NCBI RefSeq assembly: GCF_003185915.1
Contig: NZ_QHLZ01000018.1
Coordinates: 1-41,985 of the forward strand
Direction of reading: 5' to 3'
Length of the DNA: 41,985 bases
Origin: Arthrobacter psychrochitiniphilus
GTDB taxonomy: Bacteria > Actinomycetota > Actinomycetes > Actinomycetales > Micrococcaceae
Shown here: one piece after another, positions 1-8,900 of the stretch
Layout: every line of letters begins with the position of its first letter
How positions within the stretch are numbered: position 1 is the stretch's first letter
Notes under the pieces: generated by a model
Told to the model about the DNA's origin: nothing
The model's input: the letters and a program-made list of their open reading frames with translations, nothing else
Database searches by the model: none
Position numbers and translations under genes: made by a program

Positions 1-30
1 GGACACCGCCGGACAACACCAAAAAGGGTA

Positions 31-60
31 GAGGCCCCACACCACCAGGTGCGGGGCCTC
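31..60. terminator. Strong hairpin, probable terminator of an upstream gene
   Basis: A near-perfect 13-bp stem (GAGGCCCCACACC / GGTGCGGGGCCTC) with a 4-nt loop. The T-run after it is short (CCCACCTTT). No gene is visible to its left inside the window, so it most likely ends a transcript that begins before base 1. Confidence 0.6.
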
Positions 61-66
61 CCCACC

Positions 67-127
67 TTTAACACCACAAACACCACCAGCCGCCCCCCAG
101 GCGGCTCCACTTGTTTAACACCACAAA
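67..127. repeat. 14-bp direct repeat flanking a small GC hairpin
   Basis: TTTAACACCACAAA occurs at 67-80 and again at 114-127. Between them lies a perfect 7-bp hairpin, AGCCGCC (88-94) with GGCGGCT (100-106). The arrangement could be a second terminator plus an operator-like repeat ahead of the glycosidase gene. Only the repeats are seen; the role is not known. Confidence 0.4.
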
Positions 128-243
128 GACGTCCCAAAAACCGCGGAAATACGCACAGGTGCGTAATGCGCGATGTGGGTGCAGGTGTCCGTGCCCCCTC
201 GATATATGGTGGGCGCATCGATAGCTATTGGGAAGACTGACAC

Positions 244-2121
244 ATGATTTCATTGACTCCGCACCACGACGGGTCCGCACTGTATGTAACAGGCGGTGGC
301 ACTCTTGGAGAACGCTGCACTTTAAGATTGCGGGTGCCCCAGAGCTGGGGTAAAGCAGAGCGCATTTGGGTTCGCAGCGTGCAGGACGCCGAGCCCCGTT
401 ACGACGAAGCCACAGTGATTGGTGAGGGCGACGGGTGGGTCTGGTGGGAAGCCAGCATGTTGCACGTGAACCTTGTGGCTCTCTACCGCTTTGTTATTCA
501 GGTTGCTGGCAACGAGGTGGGCAACAGCGAGCAGGACGGGCCCAGCTATTGGCACCTGAATAATGCTGGCCTGCACAATCGCGACACCTCCGATTACAAC
601 GACTTCCGGGTCACCACGGCCAAGGCCGCTCCGGCATGGTCGCACGATGCCGTGATGTATCAGGTCTTCCCTGACAGGTTCGCCCGATCATCGAAAGCTG
701 ACGCGCGGCCCACCCCTGACTGGGCCGTGGCTTGTGACTGGGATACCCCGGTGCAAGGCAGTGGCCCGGACGTTGGCAGGCAGTTCTACGGCGGCGATCT
801 GGACGGGGTCACCGGCAAGCTCGACGAGCTCGAAGCGCTGGGTGTGGATATTGTCTACCTGACACCATTCTTCCCGGGGCGCTCCAACCATCGCTATGAC
901 GCCTCCACCTTTCATGCCGTGGATCCTTTGCTCGGTGGGGATCAGGCTTTGATTAACCTGGTGGAGGCGGCTCACGCCCGTGGCATGAAGGTCATGGGCG
1001 ATCTGACCTCCAATCACACCGGCGATGCTCACGAGTGGTTCAAGAGGGCGCAGGCGGACCCCAGCAGTGTTGAAGCCGGCTATTACTATTTCAACGAAGA
1101 CCACACCGCGTATGAATCTTGGTGGGGTGTGCAATCGCTCCCGAAACTCAACTGGGGATCAGAGGCGCTGCGGGAAGCGTTCGTCACCGGCGAGGACTCC
1201 GTGGTGGCGCATTGGCTCAAACCTCCTTTCAACCTTGACGGCTGGCGCATTGACGTCGGCAACATGACCGGAAGGCTGGGCGCTGTGAACATTAACAAGG
1301 AGGTGGCCGCGTTGATTCAGGACAGGATTCTTGGGATCAACCCGGATGCCCTGCTCCTGGGTGAGGAAACCTCCGACGCCGGCGCTGGCGTTGACGGTTT
1401 CGGCTGGCAGGGTGCCATGACTTACTCCAATTTCACCCGGCCCATCTGGCAATGGCTGGGTAACCCGAGCGCGCGCGTTGACTTTTTTGGCACCCCGCTG
1501 CCGGGCCCGCCCAAGGTAAGTGCCGACGTCGTGCTTGCCACCCATAAGGACCTCTCCAGCGCCTTCAGCTGGACGGTGCGCAAGGCAACAATGAACGCTC
1601 TGAATACCCATGACACCGCGCGAGCAGCCAGTGTCATGATTGCTGGTGGGCCGTTGGTGGCGGCCACGTTGTCCATGCTGCTGCCGGGGATTGCCGTGGT
1701 TTTCGCTGGGGATGAGTACGGGCTGGAGGGGTGGAATGGTGAGGATTCGCGCACCCCGATCCCGTGGGATGAGCCGGCGCGTGTGGTGACGGATTTGCGT
1801 TCCGCCTATGCCGCGCTGGCGGCGGTGCGGCACTCCAGTGCGGCCGTGGCGGACGGTGGCATGCGGTGGTTAATGGCCGACGGCGATGTGCTGGCTTTTG
1901 TGCGGGAGTCGCCGACAGAGTCGTTGCTCGTGGTGGCTGTTCGGGCGGCGGCAGAGGTGCCTGTGGCGGACCTGGGTTTGAGTTCGGAGGATGTGCAGGC
2001 GCTGCAGGGCCCGCCAGTAATCCGGACGGGCGAAGTTGCAGCCACGGAGCAACGGTTGCATCTAGCGGGTCCTGGCGCTTATGTGTGGCGTCTAAGTGGC
2101 GTCACGGTGCCAGCTGTCTAA
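244..2121 (+). CDS. GH13 alpha-amylase family glycosidase (neopullulanase/alpha-glucosidase type)
   Basis: Cytoplasmic glycoside hydrolase predicted to cut alpha-1,4 (possibly alpha-1,6) glucosidic bonds in maltodextrins. The 625-residue protein has an N-terminal beta-sandwich-like region (about 1-125), then the TIM barrel, which opens with YQVFPDRF at 139-146. All four GH13 signature regions are present: region I with D253, N257 and H258; region II GWRID with R335 and nucleophile D337; region III LLGEE with acid/base E374; region IV with H456 and D457. No signal peptide is seen. The ATG has a GGGAAG ribosome binding site 9 nt upstream. A hairpin terminator follows. The YQxFPDRF form resembles neopullulanase, cyclomaltodextrinase and maltodextrin glucosidase, but exact specificity cannot be read from the sequence. 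The maltose-type ABC ATPase and trehalose genes nearby fit glucan use. Confidence 0.9.
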   Translation: MISLTPHHDGSALYVTGGGTLGERCTLRLRVPQSWGKAERIWVRSVQDAEPRYDEATVIGEGDGWVWWEASMLHVNLVALYRFVIQVAGNEVGNSEQDGPSYWHLNNAGLHNRDTSDYNDFRVTTAKAAPAWSHDAVMYQVFPDRFARSSKADARPTPDWAVACDWDTPVQGSGPDVGRQFYGGDLDGVTGKLDELEALGVDIVYLTPFFPGRSNHRYDASTFHAVDPLLGGDQALINLVEAAHARGMKVMGDLTSNHTGDAHEWFKRAQADPSSVEAGYYYFNEDHTAYESWWGVQSLPKLNWGSEALREAFVTGEDSVVAHWLKPPFNLDGWRIDVGNMTGRLGAVNINKEVAALIQDRILGINPDALLLGEETSDAGAGVDGFGWQGAMTYSNFTRPIWQWLGNPSARVDFFGTPLPGPPKVSADVVLATHKDLSSAFSWTVRKATMNALNTHDTARAASVMIAGGPLVAATLSMLLPGIAVVFAGDEYGLEGWNGEDSRTPIPWDEPARVVTDLRSAYAALAAVRHSSAAVADGGMRWLMADGDVLAFVRESPTESLLVVAVRAAAEVPVADLGLSSEDVQALQGPPVIRTGEVAATEQRLHLAGPGAYVWRLSGVTVPAV

Positions 2122-2123
2122 GC

Positions 2124-2133
2124 GGAGCGCTCC
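2124..2133. promoter_or_regulatory. Perfect palindrome GGAGCGCTCC, LacI-family operator-like
   Basis: GGAGCGCTCC is a perfect 10-bp palindrome just after the glycosidase stop codon. It matches the core of the TGGGAGCGCTCCCA operators used by actinobacterial LacI-family sugar repressors such as CebR, but the outer bases differ. It lies 72 nt before the oxidase start, where it could act as an operator. No regulator gene is present nearby, so this is tentative. Confidence 0.35.
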
Positions 2134-2143
2134 AACGTGTGTC

Positions 2144-2187
2144 CTGTGTGTATTCCTCTTAGACTGGAGGGACACACAGTTGTTTTT
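2144..2187 (+). terminator. Rho-independent terminator in the leader of the oxidase gene
   Basis: CTGTGTGT (2144-2151) pairs perfectly with ACACACAG (2172-2179), and an inner CCTC/GAGG adds to the stem. A T-rich tract, TTGTTTTT (2180-2187), follows directly. It most simply ends the glycosidase transcript. The oxidase ribosome binding site begins 2 nt later, so if transcription starts upstream it could also act as an attenuator. Confidence 0.6.
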
Positions 2188-2205
2188 AGGAAGGTCTGCA
2201 AGGAC

Positions 2206-3594
2206 ATGGCAGTACAGAAGATGACCCTCAGCTCACCGTTTGCCAGCGCGTTGGAGGAGGTGCTGCGGCCGGATCAAATCAGTGTCGCGGAAGAGGACTT
2301 GCAGACGTTCGCTATAGATCAGGGACCTGTCACCGATTACCAAGAACCGCTTGCCGTGGTGTGGGCTGAAACCATTGCCGAGGTGCAGTCAGTAGTGCGG
2401 CTGGCAGCTGAGTACACGGTACCGCTGGTGACTCGAGGCGCAGGAACCGGGGTCTCGGGCGGAGCCCATGCCACTGTGGGATCTGTGGTGCTGAACCTGA
2501 CCCGCATGAACAAGATTTTAGAGATTAACGCAGCCGATGAGATTGCCCGGGTGGAGCCGGGCGTCATCAACGGGGACCTGAACGCTGTAGCTGCTGAGCA
2601 CGGGCTGATGTTTGCCCCGGATCCTGCCAGTTACAAGATCTCCACTATTGGTGGCAACATTGCCACGAACGCGGGCGGGCTGCGCTGCGCTAAGTACGGC
2701 GTGACCCGCGACGCCGTACTGGCGCTGGATGTTGTTTTGGCCGACGGTACTTTGATCCGGACCGGACACCGCACGTTCAAGGGTGTTGCCGGGTATGATC
2801 TCACCAGCCTTTTTGTAGGCTCTGAGGGGACCTTGGGCGTTGTGGTGGGCGCTACCGTGCGGTTGAAGTACCTGCCCACCATTGTGCGCACGCTGGCAGT
2901 GTTCTTCCCATCGGTGCAGGCTGCGGCTGCGGGCGTGCTGGCACTGGGTACGGCCCGTGTACAGCCGTGCATCCTGGAATTATTGGATGGACCGTCACTG
3001 ACCGAGCTTGACTTCCGCAATGGCAGCAACCTCTCCACCCGTGGGACAGCGCTGCTATTGATTCAGTTCGACGGGTTGGCGGCTGAACAGGAAGAGGCCT
3101 TGGCAGCTACCGCTCTCGAGGCACTGGGCGGGACCATCAGCCGTGAGGACCCGGCAGAAGCCCAGCGCCTGGTTGATCTGCGCCGCAACAACCGGGGCTT
3201 GGACGTAGATGCGCAGAACCGGGTAGGCGAAGATGTAGCGGTGCCGCGCTCCCAGCTGGTCCACTACATTACGGCGCTGGAGGAAATGGCGCGTAGGCAC
3301 GGGGTGGACTTGCAGGTGATTGCGCACGCTGGCGATGGTAATCTGCACCCCACATTCTCTGTGCCAACCTTTGAACCGGCCGGCATTGCCGCGTTAAACG
3401 CTGCCCTGGATGAATCCATTGACAAGGCGTTGGAACTGGGTGGGACCATCACGGGCGAACACGGGATAGGGCAGTACAAGCTGCGCTGGCTGGCGTTGGA
3501 GCAGTCGGCGGAGGTACTGGCAATCCAGCGCCACATCAAGGCGCTGTTCGATCCGCAGGGCATCCTCAACCCAGGCAAAGCCATCCCGGCGTGA
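2206..3594 (+). CDS. FAD-binding oxidase/dehydrogenase, GlcD type
   Basis: Predicted flavoprotein that oxidises a 2-hydroxy acid such as glycolate or lactate (family inference). It has the N-terminal PCMH FAD-binding fold with the diphosphate-binding run RGAGTGVSGG and the STIGGNIATNAGG segment. The C-terminal oxidase part has HAGDGNLHP and TGEHGIG, both typical of the GlcD/D-lactate dehydrogenase family. An upstream in-frame ATG at 2137 exists, but it lies before the terminator hairpin. I chose the ATG at 2206, which has GGAAGG about 11 nt upstream and gives 462 residues, the usual family length. No iron-sulfur partner (GlcF) is adjacent, so it probably works alone or with a distant partner. 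Substrate is unknown. Confidence 0.88.
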   Translation: MAVQKMTLSSPFASALEEVLRPDQISVAEEDLQTFAIDQGPVTDYQEPLAVVWAETIAEVQSVVRLAAEYTVPLVTRGAGTGVSGGAHATVGSVVLNLTRMNKILEINAADEIARVEPGVINGDLNAVAAEHGLMFAPDPASYKISTIGGNIATNAGGLRCAKYGVTRDAVLALDVVLADGTLIRTGHRTFKGVAGYDLTSLFVGSEGTLGVVVGATVRLKYLPTIVRTLAVFFPSVQAAAAGVLALGTARVQPCILELLDGPSLTELDFRNGSNLSTRGTALLLIQFDGLAAEQEEALAATALEALGGTISREDPAEAQRLVDLRRNNRGLDVDAQNRVGEDVAVPRSQLVHYITALEEMARRHGVDLQVIAHAGDGNLHPTFSVPTFEPAGIAALNAALDESIDKALELGGTITGEHGIGQYKLRWLALEQSAEVLAIQRHIKALFDPQGILNPGKAIPA

Positions 3595-3613
3595 CCCCGT
3601 ACCCAAGGCAGGT

Positions 3614-3773
3614 CCTATCCCACTAATGGCGTGTTTTTCCCGGACCCTATCCCACTAATGGCTGAAAACAACGGGACGCTGTCGCATTCACGGTTGATGA
3701 TTGCGACAGCGTTCCTGTTTAAGTAGCCGTTGCTGCACTAGCGTCGACGAAAAAGTGACCATTGGTGGGATAG
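3614..3773. repeat. Intergenic repeat cluster CTATCCCACTAATGG, two direct and one inverted copy
   Basis: CCTATCCCACTAATGGC occurs at 3614-3630 and exactly again at 3646-3662. A third copy is inverted at 3759-3773 (CCATTGGTGGGATAG, one mismatch). The copies bracket a long hairpin. The layout resembles a small mobile or REP-like intergenic element, or a convergent-gene terminator unit. Confidence 0.5.
3670..3720. terminator. Bidirectional hairpin terminator between convergent genes
   Basis: ACGCTGTCGCA (3676-3686) pairs perfectly with TGCGACAGCGT (3702-3712). The outer bases AACGGG and TCCTGTT extend the stem with one G:T pair and end in TTT. It lies between the convergent oxidase and DUF4032 genes and could stop transcription from both sides. 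Confidence 0.55.
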
Positions 3774-3821
3774 CGTCCGCGGTAGGTGGCGGGAGCGTCT
3801 GGTGGTGGTGGCGGTGGTGGG

Positions 3822-5189
3822 TTAGTCTTCGAAGGCGGCGTCGGGGAGGACTCCGCCTTCTAGCATTTTGATGGTGTCCGTATCGGTGCTGAGCATGATG
3901 GCGTCCTCATCGCGGCGGTAGCGCAGGATGTTATCCACGTACGATTGCACGGCCTCGGCGAGGGGCACATTGCGTTCCTCATCCTTGGATTTAAACCAGC
4001 GGTGCTCCAATATTTCGTGAACAACCTCGGCGGGTTCTAATTTGCCGCCGAGCTCACGTGGGATGGAGCGAACAATGGGTTCGAAGATGGTGCTGACCCA
4101 GTTGTGCGCGCTAAGTTCCTCATCCACAGCGGTTCCGGAATCGGCCCGGAAGGAGTCCATGTCGTTGAGGAGCCGGCGGGCCTGGTTCTCCTGCGCGTCA
4201 ATGCCTGTCAGACGCAGCAGACGGCGCTGGTGGTGACCGGCGTCCACCACCTTGGGTTGGAGCTGGATGGTGGAGCCGTCCGGAGTGGTTTTGATGGCGT
4301 ATTCCTCCACGTCAAAGCCGAGCTCGTTGAGGCGGCGGATGCGGGCGCCCACGCGCCAGCGGTCTTCCAGCTCAAAGGATTCCTTCTCGGTGAGCTCGGC
4401 CCAGAGCCGGCGGTAGCTTTCCATGATGAGCTCGCTGGTGGCCACTGGGTCAACTTTTTCCTCAATGAGCCCACCTTCCAGCAGGTCCATCAGCTCCCCG
4501 GCAATGTTGACCCGGGCAATTTCGAGATCGTATTCGCGCTGGCCCGTGGACAGGTCAGGGTAGAGTTCACCGGTTTCGGCATCCACCAGGTACGCGGCAA
4601 AGGCTCCGGCGTCGCGGCGGAACAGCGTATTGGAGAGGGAGACGTCACCCCAGTAGAAGCCCACCAGGTGCAGGCGGACCAATAGCAGGGCCTGGGCGTC
4701 AATGAGCCGGGTGAGGGTATCGCGGCGCAGCTTCTGTGAGAACAGGGCACGGTAGGGCAGGGAGAACTTCAGGTGCCGGGTGACAAGGACGGGATCCAGG
4801 GGCGCGCCACTGGGTGTGGTGCGTCCGCTGATGACGGCAACAGGTTCCACGCAGGGAACATCCAAGCGGGCCAGCTTGCGCAGCATGTGGTATTCGTGGC
4901 GGGCCACGTGTTCGGAGGTTTCCTTGATGGCAATGACTGAGCCATCCAAATGGGCGAAGCGGACCACGTGCCGGGAGATGCCGCGGGGGAGTGCGGCAAG
5001 GTTCGCGGCCGGCCATTCCTCCAAGCGAATGTGCCAGGGCAGATCGAGCAGGCCCGGATCGGCGCTGGCAGCCGTGATATTCAAGGAGCCCATGACAGGC
5101 ACGGGAGGTGTGCTCATACGGGGTAGCTTGCCACGCTGGTCAAAGTCGGTGGGCTCGTGGTTCCACTTGGCGCCTGGTTGTTCAGTCAT
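3822..5189 (-). CDS. DUF4032 protein with a kinase-like fold
   Basis: A 455-residue protein that I recognise as the actinobacterial DUF4032 family, related to lipopolysaccharide-kinase/protein-kinase-like folds. The N-terminal half keeps kinase-like landmarks: lysine K89 in IAIKE, glutamate E99 in the following helix, GDVSLSN with D182 and N187 as a catalytic-loop equivalent, and D203 in LVDAE as a DFG-aspartate equivalent. The C-terminal half (about 230-440) is the DUF4032 region proper, without an assigned function. The ATG at 5189 has AGAGAG upstream; a second ATG at 5117 is possible. It lies 76 nt downstream of the ABC ATPase gene, with a terminator hairpin in the gap. The substrate is unknown and true kinase activity has not been shown by anything here. 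Confidence 0.8.
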   Translation of the reverse strand: MTEQPGAKWNHEPTDFDQRGKLPRMSTPPVPVMGSLNITAASADPGLLDLPWHIRLEEWPAANLAALPRGISRHVVRFAHLDGSVIAIKETSEHVARHEYHMLRKLARLDVPCVEPVAVISGRTTPSGAPLDPVLVTRHLKFSLPYRALFSQKLRRDTLTRLIDAQALLLVRLHLVGFYWGDVSLSNTLFRRDAGAFAAYLVDAETGELYPDLSTGQREYDLEIARVNIAGELMDLLEGGLIEEKVDPVATSELIMESYRRLWAELTEKESFELEDRWRVGARIRRLNELGFDVEEYAIKTTPDGSTIQLQPKVVDAGHHQRRLLRLTGIDAQENQARRLLNDMDSFRADSGTAVDEELSAHNWVSTIFEPIVRSIPRELGGKLEPAEVVHEILEHRWFKSKDEERNVPLAEAVQSYVDNILRYRRDEDAIMLSTDTDTIKMLEGGVLPDAAFED

Positions 5190-5213
5190 TGATCAAATTC
5201 TCTCTTAAAAGGT

Positions 5214-5257
5214 GAGGCGCGGTTGCCTGCTGGAAATCCAACAGGCAACCGCGCCTC
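5214..5257 (-). terminator. Strong terminator hairpin after ugpC
   Basis: GAGGCGCGGTTGCCTG (5214-5229) pairs perfectly with CAGGCAACCGCGCCTC (5242-5257), a 16-bp stem with a 12-nt loop. Read on the minus strand it is followed by ACCTTTTAAG. It begins 8 nt after the end of the ABC ATPase gene. Confidence 0.8.
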
Positions 5258-5265
5258 AAGAACTA

Positions 5266-6366
5266 CTAGTCGCGCGAGATGGCCTTGTCGCCCAAGCGGG
5301 CGCCGGAGGTTGCATCGAAGAGGTGCACGTGGCCAACCTGCGGGCGGACGTGGATGGTATCGCCCTTCATCGGTGGGCGGCGACCGTCAACACGGACCAC
5401 CATGTCACGCTCGTTGCCGTCGATGATGGCGTGTCCGTAAACGTAAGCATCGGCACCGAGTTCCTCGACGACGTCGGCCTCAACAGCCAAGCCTTCACCG
5501 GCGTCAACAATCTCGAGGTCTTCGGGACGGACACCCACGGTGACCGTGTTGCCTGCGGCTTCACCCAAAACGGCGCTCTGTACGGGGTAAATTGATCCAC
5601 CGAACTTCACACCGCCGTCAACAACGGGCAGTTCCAGCAGGTTCATGGCGGGGGAGCCAATGAAGCCGGCAACAAACACGTTCTGCGGGGCATCGTAGAG
5701 GTTGCGCGGGGTATCAACCTGCATGAGCAAGCCGTCCTTGAGCACTGCAACGCGGTCACCCATGGTCATGGCCTCAACCTGATCGTGGGTCACGTAGACG
5801 GTGGTGACGCCCAGGCGGCGGGTCAAGGATGCAATCTGCGTACGGGTCTGCACGCGGAGCTTGGCATCCAAGTTGGAGAGGGGCTCATCCATGAGGAACA
5901 CCTGCGGGTTACGCACAATGGCGCGGCCCATGGCAACACGCTGACGCTGACCACCGGAGAGGGCCTTCGGCTTGCGGTCCAGGTAGGCCTCAAGGTCAAG
6001 GAGCTTGGCGGCTTCCAGAACACGCTTGGCGCGCTCTTCCTTGGAAATGCCGGCAATTTTCAGGGCGAAGCCCATGTTATCTGCCACGGACATGTGCGGG
6101 TAAAGAGCATAGTTCTGGAAAACCATGGCAATGTCGCGGTCCTTCGGCGGAACGTCAGTGACGTCGCGGTCGCCAATGAGGATGCGGCCTGCGTTGACAT
6201 CTTCCAGGCCGGCGAGCATGCGCAGCGAGGTGGACTTGCCACAGCCCGAAGGGCCAACGAGAACGAGGAATTCGCCATCGGCGATGTCAATGTTGAGCTT
6301 GTCAACGGCGGGCTTGGTGGTGCCCGGGTAAATGCGTGTTGCGTTATCAAAAGTTACTGTAGCCAC
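5266..6366 (-). CDS. ugpC: Sugar ABC transporter ATP-binding protein, MalK/UgpC/MsmK type
   Basis: Cytoplasmic ATPase that powers one or more carbohydrate ABC importers. In the 366-residue form, Walker A GPSGCGKS is at about 38-45, the Q-loop FQNYALYP at about 83-90, the LSGGQ signature at about 136-140 and Walker B FLMDEP at about 157-162. The C-terminal third is the TOBE/regulatory domain typical of MalK-like proteins (VGVRPEDLEI). I chose the GTG at 6366, which has GAAGGGA 6 nt upstream; the ATG at 6384 lies ahead of this site and has no better one. No permease or binding-protein genes are adjacent. This fits a shared ATPase that serves several sugar importers, as known for MsmK and MsiK. 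A strong terminator follows. Confidence 0.93.
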   Translation of the reverse strand: MATVTFDNATRIYPGTTKPAVDKLNIDIADGEFLVLVGPSGCGKSTSLRMLAGLEDVNAGRILIGDRDVTDVPPKDRDIAMVFQNYALYPHMSVADNMGFALKIAGISKEERAKRVLEAAKLLDLEAYLDRKPKALSGGQRQRVAMGRAIVRNPQVFLMDEPLSNLDAKLRVQTRTQIASLTRRLGVTTVYVTHDQVEAMTMGDRVAVLKDGLLMQVDTPRNLYDAPQNVFVAGFIGSPAMNLLELPVVDGGVKFGGSIYPVQSAVLGEAAGNTVTVGVRPEDLEIVDAGEGLAVEADVVEELGADAYVYGHAIIDGNERDMVVRVDGRRPPMKGDTIHVRPQVGHVHLFDATSGARLGDKAISRD

Positions 6367-6508
6367 AGTGATAAATCCCTTCATCGGCAGGTACGTGCCG
6401 AACGATCCTCAAGTGAATGGTTGTTTCATGCACAATCCGCACACTACCGAGGCAGTGAACGGACTGATCTATGAAGTATGACACATTTTAGTTATGGCTG
6501 GGGTCACG

Positions 6509-7309
6509 TTAAGGACTCAGGTAGGCCGTGCGCTCTGCGAGCAGCAGCTCCAAAACGTCAGGGAGTGAGGCCGGGGCCGCTATGCGAAATTGGGCCTGTG
6601 TGTTGCCGGGGCCAACCTTGATGCCCAGATCGCCGGGGCGCAGGGCGGCAAAGGCGTGCTCGTCAGTGACGTCATCGCCAGCAAAGAAGATGGCGGTGGC
6701 ACCGGTTTCTTGTCGCAGAAGGTCCAGGCTTTGGCCCTTGTTGGCGTTGATGACGGAAATTTCTAAGACCATTTTGCCGTGGCTCAGGTGCAGGGCCGGA
6801 GTGTGCGCCAGTTCCGCCATGAGGCGTTCGACGCCGGCCCGTGCCGCGGCTTCTTCAGCCAGCCGGTAGTGCAGAACCACGCCAGCTGGCTTATTCTCCG
6901 CTAGCGTTCCCGGGATGCGGCTAAGTTCCCGGGCGACGGCGGCGCGGGCCGTTTCCAGCGCGGATTCCTGTTCCGCTGTCAGGGACACGGCGGGGGAGTC
7001 TGGGCCCAGCCAGGTCTCAGCGCCGTGGCTGCCTACCAACAGTGTCCTCTGCGGTGGGGTGGCGACCAGCCGCAAACTGGCCAATGCGCGCCCGGAGACC
7101 AGGGCCGTCGTCGTGCGGGGCAGTGCGGCGAAGGCGGCCAAGGCTGCGGCGGAGCGGGGGAGTGGGCGGGCGTCCTCGGCATGGTCTACAAGCGGGGACA
7201 GGGTGCCGTCAAAGTCCAGAGCCAGCAGTAACTCTGGGGTGCGGGCCAAGGTCTGCAGGGCCACCCGCAATTCTGCCGTGATACCAAGTGAAGGGATATC
7301 AGCTGTCAT
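6509..7309 (-). CDS. otsB: Trehalose-6-phosphate phosphatase
   Basis: Removes phosphate from trehalose 6-phosphate, the second step of the OtsAB trehalose pathway, in the cytoplasm. HAD-family motif I is LALDFDGTL with D32 and D34; the motif with GDDVTDEHAF lies near residue 218. The 266-residue length is normal for the family. An upstream in-frame start at 7471 lies wholly inside otsA. The ATG at 7309 overlaps the otsA stop by 11 bp, so the two genes are translationally coupled. Confidence 0.93.
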   Translation of the reverse strand: MTADIPSLGITAELRVALQTLARTPELLLALDFDGTLSPLVDHAEDARPLPRSAAALAAFAALPRTTTALVSGRALASLRLVATPPQRTLLVGSHGAETWLGPDSPAVSLTAEQESALETARAAVARELSRIPGTLAENKPAGVVLHYRLAEEAAARAGVERLMAELAHTPALHLSHGKMVLEISVINANKGQSLDLLRQETGATAIFFAGDDVTDEHAFAALRPGDLGIKVGPGNTQAQFRIAAPASLPDVLELLLAERTAYLSP

Positions 7310-8795
7310 CGCGGACTGCCTTCTGCGCCAGTGTGGAGAGGAAGTCCTCACTCCAGCGCTGGACGTCGTGGGCGAGGATTTGCCGGCGCATGGAACGCAT
7401 CCGGCGGCTGGATTCGGCCTTGGGCAGCGTAACAGCGCGCAGGATGGCAGCTTTGAGGCCGTCAATGTCATGCGGATTGATCAGGAGGGCCTGCTTGAGT
7501 TGATCGGCTGCACCGGTGAACTCGCTCAGCACCAAGGCTCCGCTGTTATCGCCGCGAGCAGCAACATATTCTTTGGCGACCAGGTTCATGCCGTCGCGCA
7601 AAGCAGTGACCAGCATGACGTCTGCGGCGAGGTAGAGGGCCACCATTTCCTCCACAGGGTAGCTGTGGTGCAAATAGCGGATGGCCGTGTTTTGAATGGT
7701 GTCATGCTGGCCATTGATGCGGCCCACCATGCCTTCAACATCTTCGCGCAACTGCTTGTAGGTTTCTACGCGCTCACGGCTGGGGCTGGCCACCTGGATG
7801 AGGGCGGCGTCTTCTACCTGGACAGTGCCGTCATCGAGGAGCTCGCCGTAGGCCTTGAGGCGGTGGGTGATGCCCTTGGTGTAGTCCAGCCGGTCCACGC
7901 CCAGAAGCACTGTTGTGGGGTTTCCCAAATCCTCGCGGATCTGCTTGGCGCGGGCAATGACATCCGGGTTCTTGGCAAGCTGCTGGATCTGGGCCACATC
8001 AATGGAGATGGGGAACGGTTCTGCGCGGGAGATGTGGCTGAAGTGGCCGGAGGCGTCATTTACGTGGACCTGCCGGGCCTTGACGCCGGCGCCGAGGAAA
8101 CGACGGGCCGAGCGCAGGAAGTTGGCGGTGTCATTGGGGCGCTGGAAACCGAGCAGATCTGCGCCGAGTAGGCCTTCCAGGATTGCCTTACGCCAAGGCA
8201 TCTGGGCAAAAATCTCCGGTGACGGGAAAGGGATGTGATTGAAGAAGCCGATCCTCAGGTCCGGGCGCAGAGCGCGTAAATACTGCGGGACCAGCTGGAG
8301 CTGGTAATCCTGCACCCAGACGGTGGCGTTGGGTGCAGCTGCGCTCGCAGCTGCCTCGGCGAAGCGCTTGTTGACTACCTGGTAGGTATCCCACCAGGTT
8401 CGGTGGAACTCGGGCGTGGCAATCACGTCATGATAGAGCGGCCAGAGGGTTGAATTGGAGAAGCCCTCGTAATAGAGCTCCACCTCATCCGCGGAGAGGG
8501 GGACCGGGAACAGGTCCATGTTGCCATGGTGGAACGGTGCCAGAGTCTCATCAGCAGCTCCATGCCAGCCGATCCACGCACCTTCACGGGTAGCCATGAC
8601 GGGAGCCAAAGCGGTGACGAGCCCGCCGGGGGAACGCCGCCAGCCGTCGTCCGACTCTTCTTGCGGAACCCTGTCCACGGGGAGGCGGTTGGAGACAACA
8701 ATGAAGTCTGAACTGCCGGGCTGGGCAACGGGGTGGGCTGGATCAGCGGTGGCCTTAGCGGGCTTGGCGGGCTTGGCGGACGATTCTTGTGACAC
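7299..8795 (-). CDS. otsA: Alpha,alpha-trehalose-phosphate synthase, GT20
   Basis: Transfers glucose from a nucleotide sugar to glucose 6-phosphate to make trehalose 6-phosphate; the product is used by otsB downstream. GT20 features include FIVVSNRLP near the N terminus, the glucose-phosphate-binding RRSPGGL, WVQDYQLQLVP, IGFFNHIPFPS, and GVDRLDYTKGI in the second Rossmann half. An Ala/Pro/Lys-rich N-terminal tail of about 30 residues precedes the domain. I chose the GTG at 8795 with GGGAG 6 nt upstream, rather than the TTG at 8801. Trehalose commonly serves in osmotic and desiccation protection in this group. Confidence 0.93.
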   Translation of the reverse strand: MSQESSAKPAKPAKATADPAHPVAQPGSSDFIVVSNRLPVDRVPQEESDDGWRRSPGGLVTALAPVMATREGAWIGWHGAADETLAPFHHGNMDLFPVPLSADEVELYYEGFSNSTLWPLYHDVIATPEFHRTWWDTYQVVNKRFAEAAASAAAPNATVWVQDYQLQLVPQYLRALRPDLRIGFFNHIPFPSPEIFAQMPWRKAILEGLLGADLLGFQRPNDTANFLRSARRFLGAGVKARQVHVNDASGHFSHISRAEPFPISIDVAQIQQLAKNPDVIARAKQIREDLGNPTTVLLGVDRLDYTKGITHRLKAYGELLDDGTVQVEDAALIQVASPSRERVETYKQLREDVEGMVGRINGQHDTIQNTAIRYLHHSYPVEEMVALYLAADVMLVTALRDGMNLVAKEYVAARGDNSGALVLSEFTGAADQLKQALLINPHDIDGLKAAILRAVTLPKAESSRRMRSMRRQILAHDVQRWSEDFLSTLAQKAVRDDS

Positions 8796-8900
8796 GAACA
8801 ACTCCCAATAATTGGTCCCTCGGTTTGTACCAGCTTATCTTGTAGGGGTTCGAGGCCGTCATGAACAGTGTTTTTAGGGTGGGTTTGGGGTGCTGGTGAG

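Noticed and set aside
5785..6474. 229-residue plus-strand frame
   Set aside because: It is opposite the well-supported ABC ATPase and has no known motif or ribosome site.
6915..8171. 418-residue plus-strand frame
   Set aside because: It is the antisense shadow of otsB and otsA, caused by GC-rich codon use.
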